Source: an uncultured Oscillospiraceae bacterium (lineage in GTDB: Bacteria > Bacillota > Clostridia > Oscillospirales > Ruminococcaceae). From it: DNA of 6,735 nt. Location of the stretch: NCBI GenBank assembly GCA_958403605.1, contig CATXYA010000094.1:1-6735 (forward strand), in the 5' to 3' direction. Shown here in pieces: positions 1 through 6,016 of this stretch. How positions within the stretch are numbered: position 1 is the stretch's first letter; the number at the start of each line of letters is the position of its first letter. A program made the translations under genes and the position numbers. The notes under the pieces were generated by a model. It ran no database searches. It was not told where the DNA came from and saw nothing but the letters and a program-made list of their open reading frames with translations.

Positions 1-25
1 TAGGGCTTTGCCCGCATATGAAAAA

Positions 26-44
26 CCCCCGGCTTTGCCGGGGG
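26..44 (+). terminator. Intrinsic terminator hairpin before the two-component cluster
   Basis: An 8-bp perfect stem, CCCCCGGC (26-33) with GCCGGGGG (37-44), closes a TTT loop. It is preceded by AAAAA (21-25) and followed by an AT-rich run (45-59). Read on the + strand it would end an upstream gene lying outside the window. Read on the - strand the A run becomes a clean U5 tract, so it may work in both directions. It insulates the response-regulator cluster and implies that the cluster has its own promoter between here and about position 88, although I cannot recognise a convincing -35/-10 pair there. Confidence 0.8.
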
Positions 45-60
45 ATATTTATTGTATTTC

Positions 61-76
61 CCGGGCGCGCGCCCGG
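61..76. repeat. Perfect 16-bp GC palindrome in the response-regulator leader
   Basis: CCGGGCGCGCGCCCGG is identical to its reverse complement. As RNA it can form a 6-bp stem (61-66 with 71-76) around a GCGC loop. It lies between the terminator at 26-44 and the Shine-Dalgarno sequence at 88-95. There is no U tract after it, so it is not an intrinsic terminator. It could be an operator, a stabilising 5' hairpin or chance in GC-rich DNA; the sequence alone does not decide. Confidence 0.5.
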
Positions 77-87
77 CGGCCTGTAGA

Positions 88-95
88 AAGGAAGG
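88..95 (+). promoter_or_regulatory. Ribosome binding site fixing the GTG start of the response regulator
   Basis: AAGGAAGG lies 9 nt before a GTG codon at 105-107. The GTG opens a frame reading MKHILVVEDD, the expected beginning of a receiver domain with its acidic pair at residues 9-10. No ATG in this frame fits as well, so GTG is the start. Confidence 0.8.
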
Positions 96-104
96 CGGAA
101 AACG

Positions 105-776
105 GTGAAGCATATTTTGGTGGTGGAGGACGACCTGCCCATCGGCGGGATGCTGGAAGAGGTGCTGGCAAAGGAAGGCTACCGCGTCACCCGGGCTTAT
201 TCCGGCACGGAAGCCGTGCTGGCGCTATCCGCCGCGCGGCCTGACCTGGTGCTGCTGGACCTGATGCTGCCCGGCCTCTCCGGCGAGGCGGTGCTGCCGC
301 ATTTGAAGGGTGTGCCCGTGATCGTCGTCAGCGCCAAAAACGACACCGCCTCCAAGGTGGGCCTGCTGCTGGACGGCGCCGTGGATTATATCACCAAGCC
401 CTTTGAGATCCAGGAGCTGCTGGCGCGCATCGCCGTCCAGTTCCGCCGGGCGGCCGCGCAGCAGACGGACGGGGCGCTCCTTTTTGCGGACCTGCGGCTG
501 GACCCGGTGCTGCACACTGTTTCCGCAGGAGGAAACGAGGTGCGCTTGACGCGCACGGAATATGCCATCCTCAAGCTGCTGCTGCAAAACGCAGAGCAGG
601 TGCTGCCCAAATCCCTGTTGCTGGACCGTTTGAGCGAAGAGACGCCGGACTGCACCGAGAGCTCGCTGAAAATGCATGTCAGCAATCTGCGCAAAAAGCT
701 GCGCGCGGCGGGCGGGAAAGACTACATTGAGGCGGTGTGGGGCATCGGTTTCAAGCTGCGCACGGAAGAGCTTTAA
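105..776 (+). CDS. OmpR-family DNA-binding response regulator
   Basis: This 223-residue protein is the cytoplasmic output half of a two-component system. It should be phosphorylated by the kinase encoded at 2620-3528 and then bind promoter DNA. The receiver domain (about 1-115) shows the acidic pair E8/D9/D10, phosphoacceptor D52 in LVLLDLMLPG, S76 in VVSAK and K98 in the TKPF motif. A winged-helix effector domain (about 125-220) shows the LTRTEYAIL start, the SLKMHVSNLRKKL recognition-helix region and the closing VWGIGFKL hairpin typical of the OmpR/PhoB family. Length is normal for the family. Translation starts at GTG. The ABC exporter genes follow after 81 nt and are the obvious target, so autoregulation of the cluster is likely. 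The family assignment is secure; the signal and the target genes are inferred from position. Confidence 0.95.
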   Translation: MKHILVVEDDLPIGGMLEEVLAKEGYRVTRAYSGTEAVLALSAARPDLVLLDLMLPGLSGEAVLPHLKGVPVIVVSAKNDTASKVGLLLDGAVDYITKPFEIQELLARIAVQFRRAAAQQTDGALLFADLRLDPVLHTVSAGGNEVRLTRTEYAILKLLLQNAEQVLPKSLLLDRLSEETPDCTESSLKMHVSNLRKKLRAAGGKDYIEAVWGIGFKLRTEEL

Positions 777-789
777 AATCCATACGAAT

Positions 790-823
790 TCTTTACGGTT
801 TTCTTGACCGGTCTCTTTACGGT
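790..823 (+). promoter_or_regulatory. Candidate response-regulator operator: repeated TTTACGGT motif
   Basis: The 10-mer TCTTTACGGT occurs at 790-799 and again at 814-823, exactly 24 nt apart. A related copy, TTGACCGGT (804-812), sits between them, giving a roughly 12-nt register at 792, 804 and 816. An overlapping inverted repeat pairs GACCG (806-810) with CGGTC (820-824). OmpR-family dimers commonly bind direct repeats, so this is a reasonable binding site for the regulator encoded just upstream. TAAGAT at 831-836 could serve as a -10 element. The nearest -35-like hexamer, TTGACC (804-809), is 21 nt away, too far for an ordinary promoter, which would fit activator dependence but is weak evidence. 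Confidence 0.5.
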
Positions 824-857
824 CCGGCGGTAAGATGCGGGAAAAGGAGGCTTTGCG

Positions 858-1772
858 ATGGAAACGATCTTAGAAACGCAGGCACTGTGCAAACATTACG
901 GCGCCAGCAAGGCGCTGGACAGGTTGACGATGCACGTCCCCAAGGGGGCCATCTACGGCTTTGTGGGGAAAAACGGGGCGGGCAAAACGACGCTGATCCG
1001 GCTCCTCTGCGGCCTGCAGAAGCCCACGTCCGGCAGCTATACGCTGTACGGCGCCGCCAGCGGCACACAGGCGGCGGCAAAGGCCCGCTGCCGGATGGGG
1101 GCCGTGGTGGAAATGCCGGCGGTGTACCTGGGCATGACGGCGGAGGAAAACCTAAAACAGCAATACCGCATCCTGGGCCTGTCCTCTTGGCAGGGTATCC
1201 CGGAGCTGCTGCGGCTGGTGGGCCTTGGGGAAACGGGAAAGAAGCGGGCGGGGAATTTCTCCCTGGGCATGCGCCAGCGGCTGGGCATCGCCGTGGCGCT
1301 GGCCGGGGACCCGGATTTCCTGGTGCTGGACGAGCCGGTAAACGGCCTTGACCCACAGGGCATCATCGAGATCCGGGAGCTGATTTTACGGCTCAACCGG
1401 GAGCGGCAGATCACCGTGCTCATCTCCAGCCATATCCTGGACGAGCTGGCCCGGCTGGCGACGCATTACGGCTTTATCGAATCCGGGCGCATCGTCAAGG
1501 AGCTCAGCGCCGAGGCGCTGGAAGCGGACTGCCAAAAATGTGTGCGCGTAGAAGTGACCGATTGCAAGGCCCTGGCGCGCATTTTGGATGCCTGGGGCAT
1601 GGAGTACAAGGTGCTGAGCGGGACGAAAGCGGATATCTTCGCGCAGGTGAACGTCTCCAAGCTGGCCCTGGCGCTGGCGAAGGAACAGCGCGAGCTGCTG
1701 TCGTTCCAGGAGCGGGACGAGAGCCTGGAGAGCTATTATATCAATCTGCTGGGAGGGACGCGCCATGAATAA
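858..1772 (+). CDS. ABC transporter ATP-binding protein, BcrA-like
   Basis: This 304-residue ATPase powers the exporter formed with the permease encoded immediately downstream. It carries Walker A GKNGAGKTT (37-45), an ABC signature in the form SLGMRQ (135-140), Walker B FLVLDEP (154-160), D-loop NGLDP (162-166) and the switch histidine H192. The usual Q-loop glutamine is E85 (VVEMPAVY), as is common in the BcrA/lantibiotic-export subgroup. Residues from about 215 to the end form a C-terminal extension typical of such exporters. AAGGAGG (844-850) lies 7 nt before the ATG. The stop codon overlaps the permease start by 8 nt, so the two are translationally coupled. Position next to a two-component system suggests export of, or resistance to, an antimicrobial peptide or cell-wall-active compound. 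The substrate cannot be read from sequence. Confidence 0.93.
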   Translation: METILETQALCKHYGASKALDRLTMHVPKGAIYGFVGKNGAGKTTLIRLLCGLQKPTSGSYTLYGAASGTQAAAKARCRMGAVVEMPAVYLGMTAEENLKQQYRILGLSSWQGIPELLRLVGLGETGKKRAGNFSLGMRQRLGIAVALAGDPDFLVLDEPVNGLDPQGIIEIRELILRLNRERQITVLISSHILDELARLATHYGFIESGRIVKELSAEALEADCQKCVRVEVTDCKALARILDAWGMEYKVLSGTKADIFAQVNVSKLALALAKEQRELLSFQERDESLESYYINLLGGTRHE

Positions 1773-2598
1773 GCTGCTGACAGCCGAATTTGCACGGCTT
1801 TGGAAAGATAAAATATTTTGGCTGAGCGCCGCCGTCCTGTTCGGGTGGGGCGCGCTGCTGGCGGTCTCGGGACATCTGACGGCGTTGGCGGACCCGGCGG
1901 AACCGCGTGTGCTGGAGGACTGCTTCTTCCAGTACGGCCCCGTGATCGGCGGCGTGTGTGCGGTGGTGGCCAGTATGTTTTTGGGCACCGACCACAGCGA
2001 CGGCACCATCCGCAACAAGATCATCGCCGGACATTCCCGGCAGGCGGTGTATGGGGCCAACCTTATCGTCTGCACGGCAGCGGGCGTTTTGCTGGCCGCG
2101 GCCTGGTGCTTCGGGATGCTGGGGGCGGGGCTGCCGCTGCTGGGCGGCTTCCACACCGGGGCCGCCACGGTCTTGGGCTATCTGGCGATCTCCCTGTTCA
2201 TGATCGCGGCCTTTGCCGCTATTTTCACACTCATCGGGATGCTGGACCAGAACAAGGCCAGCGCCGCGGTGCTGGCGCTGGTGGTGTTTTTGGCGCTGCT
2301 GTTTTTGGCAAGCTACTGCAACAACCGCCTGCAGGAGCCGGAGATGTACCGGGCGGGGCCACTGATCACCGTCGAGGGGATGGAACTGGCCGAGCCGGCG
2401 CTTAACCCGGATTACGTGAGCGGGACGCTGCGCAAGGTGTATGAGTTCATCGTCGATTTCCTGCCCACGGGGCAGGGCATCCTGATCGCGGACATGGAGG
2501 CGGCGCACGGCCTGGCACTGCCGCTCTATTCGGCGGTGATCGTGGCCGGGACCACTGCGGCGGGCATCTTCCTGTTCCGGCGGAAAGATTTGAAGTAG
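1765..2598 (+). CDS. ABC-2 type transporter permease
   Basis: This 277-residue integral membrane protein is the membrane half of the exporter. About six hydrophobic segments are visible near residues 17-37, 57-73, 97-125, 131-158, 166-184 and 250-271. Between the second and third is a DHSDGTIRNK segment (76-85), a recurrent cytoplasmic motif in BcrB-like ABC-2 permeases. A polar stretch of about 65 residues (186-249) lies before the last helix. The protein ends in a positively charged FRRKDLK tail. GGGAGGG (1751-1757), inside the end of the ATPase gene, is its ribosome binding site. It is far shorter than BceB-type permeases and lacks their large extracellular domain, so this is not a Bce-type detoxification module. 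Substrate unknown. Confidence 0.9.
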   Translation: MNKLLTAEFARLWKDKIFWLSAAVLFGWGALLAVSGHLTALADPAEPRVLEDCFFQYGPVIGGVCAVVASMFLGTDHSDGTIRNKIIAGHSRQAVYGANLIVCTAAGVLLAAAWCFGMLGAGLPLLGGFHTGAATVLGYLAISLFMIAAFAAIFTLIGMLDQNKASAAVLALVVFLALLFLASYCNNRLQEPEMYRAGPLITVEGMELAEPALNPDYVSGTLRKVYEFIVDFLPTGQGILIADMEAAHGLALPLYSAVIVAGTTAAGIFLFRRKDLK

Positions 2599-2619
2599 CA
2601 CAGAAGGGGAGGCGGCAGT

Positions 2620-3528
2620 ATGGTGGGGCTCGGGATTCTCTGCGCGGCGCTGGCTATTTTGGCGGCGGCGCTGGCGGTGAAAGTGCTGGCGATGCGCCGG
2701 GCGGCGGAGGAGCTGCGCCTGGGGCTGGCACAGCGGCGGGAGCAGGACACCAACACGCTGCTCACCGTCTCCTGCCGGGACGCCAGCCTGCGCCGCTTGG
2801 CCGACGCCCTCAACGGGGAGCTGCGGCAGCTGCGGGAAAAGCGCTGGCGCTTTCAAAGCGGCGACCGGGAGCTGAAAGAAGCCGTCACCAATATCTCGCA
2901 CGACCTGCGCACGCCCCTGACGGCCATCTGCGGTTATTTAGAGCTGCTGGAGCGGGAGGACCATGCCCCGGAAACAGCGCGGTATCTGGCGCTCATCGAA
3001 AACCGCGTGCAGGCCTTGAAGCAGCTGACGGAGGAGCTGTTCCGCTACTCCCTCATCACCTCCACGGCGGGGCAGCTCCACAGGGAACCGGTGGCGCTGG
3101 ACCGCCTGTTGGAGGAGTGTCTGGCCGCCCAGTACACTGCGTTTTCCAAGCGGGGCATTGTGCCCGCGGTGGAAATGCCGGAGACGGCGGTGGTGCGGCG
3201 GCTGGACCGCGCCGCGGTGTGCCGCGTCCTCGAAAATGTGCTTGCCAATGCGCTGAAATACAGCGATGGCGATCTGACGGTGCGCCTGTCCGCAGACGGA
3301 ACGCTGACCTTTGCCAACACCGCCCGCGGGCTGGACAGCGTGCGGGTGGAACAGCTGTTCGACCGCTTTTATACGGTGGAGAGCGCGCGGAATTCCACCG
3401 GCCTGGGCTTGGCGATCTCGCGGGAGCTGGTGGAGGCGCTGCACGGAGAAATGCGCGCGTCCTATGAAACCCCGCTGCTGACCATCACCATCTTTTTCCC
3501 GCAAGAGGACGGGGACGGCGGGGCGTGA
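2620..3528 (+). CDS. Sensor histidine kinase with minimal N-terminus
   Basis: This 302-residue kinase is the likely partner of the response regulator at the head of the cluster. One hydrophobic segment (about 4-24) anchors it, and no second helix or extracytoplasmic loop follows. A charged helical linker (about 26-88) leads to the dimerisation domain with the H-box NISHDLRTPLTAI, phosphoacceptor H94. The ATPase domain has the N-box ENVLANALKYS (205-215), an F-box LFDRF (246-250) and G2 GLGL (261-264). The G1 box is degenerate: FANTARGLD (231-239) stands where DxGxG is usual, a variation I recall from related Firmicutes kinases beside BcrAB-like exporters. AGGGGAGG (2605-2612) lies 7 nt before the ATG, and the gene starts 21 nt after the permease stop. 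With no visible sensor domain it may read the membrane or the transporter itself; that is inference. Confidence 0.92.
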   Translation: MVGLGILCAALAILAAALAVKVLAMRRAAEELRLGLAQRREQDTNTLLTVSCRDASLRRLADALNGELRQLREKRWRFQSGDRELKEAVTNISHDLRTPLTAICGYLELLEREDHAPETARYLALIENRVQALKQLTEELFRYSLITSTAGQLHREPVALDRLLEECLAAQYTAFSKRGIVPAVEMPETAVVRRLDRAAVCRVLENVLANALKYSDGDLTVRLSADGTLTFANTARGLDSVRVEQLFDRFYTVESARNSTGLGLAISRELVEALHGEMRASYETPLLTITIFFPQEDGDGGA

Positions 3529-3554
3529 AGGGGCGTCTGCCCGCCAAAAATACA

Positions 3555-3597
3555 AAGACCCCCGGCGCGGCCTTGCAGCGGCTGCGCCGGGGGTCTT
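3555..3597. terminator. Shared bidirectional terminator between convergent operons
   Basis: AAGACCCCCGGCGC (3555-3568) pairs perfectly with GCGCCGGGGGTCTT (3584-3597), and GCC/GGC at 3570-3572/3580-3582 can extend the stem past a G-U pair. On the - strand it is followed by TTTGTATTTTT, a good U tract, so it mainly ends the serine hydrolase transcript. On the + strand the tract after it is weak (TTGCGGTTTGG), but the arms still give U residues at the end, and it is the only hairpin after the kinase stop codon. It fills most of the 78-nt gap between the convergent genes. Confidence 0.85.
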
Positions 3598-3606
3598 GCG
3601 GTTTGG

Positions 3607-5385
3607 TTATGACTCCTGAGAGAACACGCCCTCCAGCAGGGGAGTGACGAATTTGCGGATGCTGTAATGCAGGTAATCCATGTCGCGGAACAGCAGCTCG
3701 GCCTGGGCCGTGGCGGGGGAGCTTTGGAACACGGAATCCATGGCCAGCATCAGCGCGGGCGTCTCACTCAGCTGCAGGCGCAGGGTGCCGTCCGGCGCAA
3801 AGAAGCATTTCAGCTCCCGGGAGCTGCTGCTCTCCAGTAAGCACAGTGAGACCTTCAGCACAGGCCAATCGTCCTCATTTTGCGTCCACTGGGCGGCGGC
3901 CACGGCGGAAAACAGGTTGCCGCCGCCGTTGAGCAGGAAGGGCTGCGGCTTTTCAAAGCTGAGCGGCACGCGCTGGTGCGCGCCCGTCTCGTTCCAGTTG
4001 AGCCACAGCGCCCCGCTCTCATAGCGAAAGGAGATGCTCTCCAGACCCTTGGGGTAATAGTCGTTCATGCAGGCGATCATGACCGGCAGCAGGCCCACCT
4101 TGTTTTTCTCAAAAGCGTACCGCTTGCCGTCCAGCAAACGCCCGGCGCGCACGGCGGCGGGCTCGGGCTGGGGCGCGGGGAACAGCCAGCGGGCAAAGCG
4201 CTGGCGCAGCGTGGGCGCCTGCGGCGCTGCGGGCACGGGCACCGGCTGGCCGTAGACGAGGTGGGACAGCGTGAAGCGCAGCGTGTCGCCGCCCGCGTCC
4301 AAAGGCTGTTTCCCTTCCTCCACCGCGGCCAGCAGGCGGCGCACCGCCTGCAGCGCCGGGCTTTTGGTAAACAGGTTCCCGGCACCGGAGTTGATGGCGA
4401 CCACCATTTCCAGCTTGGGTACGATGACGACGTATTGGCCGAACATGCCGTTGAACATGTACATCTCTTCGCTGGTGTAGGGCCACATCTGGTAGCCGTA
4501 CTCCTCGCCCTTGGCGCTGACGACCTGGGCCTTGGAGGCCTCGGCCACCCACTCGGCGGGCAGGATGCGTTTTTTCTGTCCCTCCGCCTCCCAGACGCCG
4601 TTTTGCAGATACAGCTGGCCCAGCTTGGCGGCGTCCTCCAGATAGACGTACATGCCCCAGCCGCCCTTTTCGATGCCCTGGGGGCAGGTCTCCCAGGCCA
4701 CGTCACCGAAGCCCAGCGGCTCAAACAGGCGCGGCGTCAGGTACTCCATCAGGCCCTGGCCCGTTTTGCGCCGCACAATGGCGGACAGCAGATAGGAGTT
4801 CATGCTGTTGTAATCGAATTGGGTGCCGGGCTCGAAGGCGACCTCGGATTCCAAAAAGCTTTTCACCCAATCGCTCTCCAGCACGGCGCCCTGCTCCCGA
4901 AAGGAGACGCCGGACGTCATAGTGAGCAGGTGGCGCACCGTCACGGCGCGCATGCGGCGGCTGGTGAGCAGCGAGCACTTTTCCGGGAAAATATCGCAGA
5001 CCTTCTCGTCCAGGTCCACCTTGCCCTCGGCCGCGGCCATGCCCACGGCGGTGCCGGTGAAGGACTTGCACAGGCTGTGGGTCACATGCCAGTGGGCGGC
5101 GGAGTAGGGCGCGAAGAAGCCCTCGCACAGCACCTGCCCGCGGCGCAGCACCAAGCAGCCGTGCACGTTGATGTTGGGGGCTGCCACCAGCTCGCGGAAA
5201 AACGTATCCAGCGCGGCGGGCGGCACCCCGGCCTCGCTGGGGCTGACGCGGGGCAGCGGAGCCGGCTTTTTGCCCGTGGGCCGCGGCTTTTGGGGCCGCA
5301 CGGGGAAGGGCAAAATACCGTCGGTATCGCCCAACAAAATTTTGCGGACATAGCGCAGCAATTTGACACTGCTTTTCAGTTCCAT
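3607..5385 (-). CDS. Beta-lactamase-family serine hydrolase (COG1680-like)
   Basis: This 592-residue protein belongs to the class C beta-lactamase/penicillin-binding-protein fold family. The catalytic SxxK is S104-L-C-K107 in HSLCKSFTG, the tyrosine motif is Y192 in FDYNSMNSYLL, and the third motif region is NGMFGQYVVIVP (312-323), where lactamases have KTG. The catalytic domain spans about 45-360. A basic, proline-rich linker leads to a C-terminal region (about 415-592), apparently beta-rich, that I cannot assign. No signal peptide or membrane helix is visible, so it looks cytoplasmic. I chose the ATG at 5385 because AAAGGA precedes it by 10 nt; an in-frame TTG at 5451 would add 22 residues but has no ribosome binding site. 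Family members include esterases, D-aminopeptidases and penicillin-binding-like proteins, so the substrate is open. It is transcribed separately from the genes upstream, which end at their own terminator. Confidence 0.88.
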   Translation of the reverse strand: MELKSSVKLLRYVRKILLGDTDGILPFPVRPQKPRPTGKKPAPLPRVSPSEAGVPPAALDTFFRELVAAPNINVHGCLVLRRGQVLCEGFFAPYSAAHWHVTHSLCKSFTGTAVGMAAAEGKVDLDEKVCDIFPEKCSLLTSRRMRAVTVRHLLTMTSGVSFREQGAVLESDWVKSFLESEVAFEPGTQFDYNSMNSYLLSAIVRRKTGQGLMEYLTPRLFEPLGFGDVAWETCPQGIEKGGWGMYVYLEDAAKLGQLYLQNGVWEAEGQKKRILPAEWVAEASKAQVVSAKGEEYGYQMWPYTSEEMYMFNGMFGQYVVIVPKLEMVVAINSGAGNLFTKSPALQAVRRLLAAVEEGKQPLDAGGDTLRFTLSHLVYGQPVPVPAAPQAPTLRQRFARWLFPAPQPEPAAVRAGRLLDGKRYAFEKNKVGLLPVMIACMNDYYPKGLESISFRYESGALWLNWNETGAHQRVPLSFEKPQPFLLNGGGNLFSAVAAAQWTQNEDDWPVLKVSLCLLESSSSRELKCFFAPDGTLRLQLSETPALMLAMDSVFQSSPATAQAELLFRDMDYLHYSIRKFVTPLLEGVFSQES

Positions 5386-5395
5386 AAACAGGTGG

Positions 5396-5401
5396 TCCTT
5401 T
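5396..5401 (-). promoter_or_regulatory. Ribosome binding site deciding the hydrolase start
   Basis: Read on the - strand, AAAGGA lies 10 nt before the ATG at 5385. CCACCT follows it directly, so AGG and CCT could form a small local hairpin over the site. The alternative TTG start at 5451 is preceded by the U tract of a terminator and no purine-rich sequence, which argues against it. Confidence 0.6.
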
Positions 5402-5408
5402 CTTTGGC

Positions 5409-5440
5409 GGGCGCCGTAAAGCGGAGCTTCAGCGGCGCCC
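5409..5440 (-). promoter_or_regulatory. Hairpin in the leader of the serine hydrolase
   Basis: GGGCGCCG (5409-5416) pairs with CGGCGCCC (5433-5440), and inside it AAGC (5419-5422) pairs with GCTT (5426-5429) around GGA. No U tract follows on either strand, so it does not look like an intrinsic terminator. In the hydrolase mRNA its last paired base would lie 7 nt before the AAAGGA ribosome binding site. It could influence translation or mRNA stability, or act as DNA dyad symmetry at the promoter. No clear -35/-10 pair for the hydrolase was found in 5386-5454. Confidence 0.45.
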
Positions 5441-5454
5441 TGATCCGGCAAGTG

Positions 5455-5491
5455 AAAAACGCGCGGTCAATGCAGTTGCATGAGCCGCGCG
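5455..5491 (-). terminator. Intrinsic terminator ending the J-protein/membrane-protein operon
   Basis: On the - strand CGCGCGG (5491-5485) pairs with CCGCGCG (5466-5460), with an inner ATGC/GCAT stem (5481-5478 with 5473-5470), and the hairpin runs straight into UUUUU (5459-5455). The stop codon of the membrane protein (5469-5467) and its last codons lie inside the hairpin. This separates the upstream pair from the serine hydrolase gene. Confidence 0.75.
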
Positions 5492-6015
5492 CGCAGTTTG
5501 ACGCAGTACAGCCCGATGACCCGGGCAATGGCGATGTCATATAACAGGAACGTCACGTTTCCCAGCGCCAGCAGCAAAATCAAAAACGGCGTGCTGGTGC
5601 CGCTGAATTCCTCCACCACGGCGCCGATGGGGAAGAGGAACAAAATGACGCTGTACATGCCGACGATGCAGGCGTTGAACAGGGCGAACTTGAGCACCCA
5701 CTGCAGCGCCTTGTGGCGGATGCGCTCGATGCTGGCTTTCAGCAAGGGATAAAAGCCCAAAAAGAATACAAAGATGAGGGCCATCTCCTTATCCGGCACC
5801 ACAAACAGCGCCAGCAAGCCGATGGCCAGGTAGAGCAGATATCCCGTGGGCATGCCGAACTCGATGGCGACGGGGACGATGAGGATGCCCGCCAGGGCCG
5901 GGGCGGCGAAGGTGGCGAAGGGCAGGATGCCGCCCATCAGCATCAGCACCGCCGCCAGGGCGCCGAACACCCCGCACAGGGCCATCTTGCGGCTCTCGCT
6001 TTGCCGGCGCTGCAT
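5467..6015 (-). CDS. Six-helix membrane protein resembling an ECF-transporter S component
   Basis: This 182-residue protein has a short charged N-terminus (MQRRQSESRK) and about six hydrophobic segments, near residues 12-33, 36-54, 57-73, 78-94, 108-130 and 143-168. The size, the helix count and the small-residue pattern in the first helix (ALCGVFGALAAVL, with G15/A19 and G18/A22) are those of substrate-binding S components of energy-coupling-factor transporters, where such a pattern docks the T component. Conserved-looking polar features are VPDKE (73-77) and YPLLKASIERIR (89-100). No ECF ATPase or T component is nearby, so it would have to share a module encoded elsewhere. The start ATG lies one nucleotide after the J-protein stop (TGACATG on the - strand), implying translational coupling. 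The S-component call is tentative; the ligand is unknown. Confidence 0.6.
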   Translation of the reverse strand: MQRRQSESRKMALCGVFGALAAVLMLMGGILPFATFAAPALAGILIVPVAIEFGMPTGYLLYLAIGLLALFVVPDKEMALIFVFFLGFYPLLKASIERIRHKALQWVLKFALFNACIVGMYSVILFLFPIGAVVEEFSGTSTPFLILLLALGNVTFLLYDIAIARVIGLYCVKLRARLMQLH

Positions 6016-6016
6016 G

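Noticed and set aside
26..44. Riboswitch or attenuator in the response-regulator leader
   Set aside because: Only a simple terminator hairpin and a separate palindrome are present; there is no complex aptamer-like fold, no leader peptide and no obvious anti-terminator pairing.
804..836. Ordinary sigma-A promoter with TTGACC (804-809) and TAAGAT (831-836)
   Set aside because: The 21-nt spacer is too long for a standard promoter and TAAGAT matches the -10 consensus only partly. It was kept only as a weak possibility within the operator entry.
737..1351. + strand open frame of 204 codons overlapping the end of the regulator and the ATPase
   Set aside because: It crosses two real genes in another frame and gives a Gly/Arg-rich product without domain features.
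1741..2901. Long - strand open frame of 386 codons opposite the permease and kinase start
   Set aside because: Gln/His/Arg-rich shadow of the permease and kinase genes; no ribosome binding site or recognisable domain.
1765..3528. Bce-type peptide-detoxification module
   Set aside because: The permease has 277 residues, about six helices and no large extracellular domain, and the kinase lacks the two-helix hairpin of BceS. The set fits BcrAB-like exporters better.
5386..5451. 22-residue N-terminal extension of the serine hydrolase from a TTG at 5451
   Set aside because: The TTG directly follows the U tract of the upstream terminator and has no ribosome binding site; the extra codons run through the leader hairpin. 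The ATG at 5385 with AAAGGA is preferred.
3880..5544. Long + strand open frame of 554 codons opposite the serine hydrolase
   Set aside because: The product is a His/Gly/Ala/Gln-rich low-complexity string with no domain, and the opposite strand encodes a clear hydrolase with SxxK and Tyr motifs. Long antisense frames are expected in GC-rich DNA with strong third-position bias.
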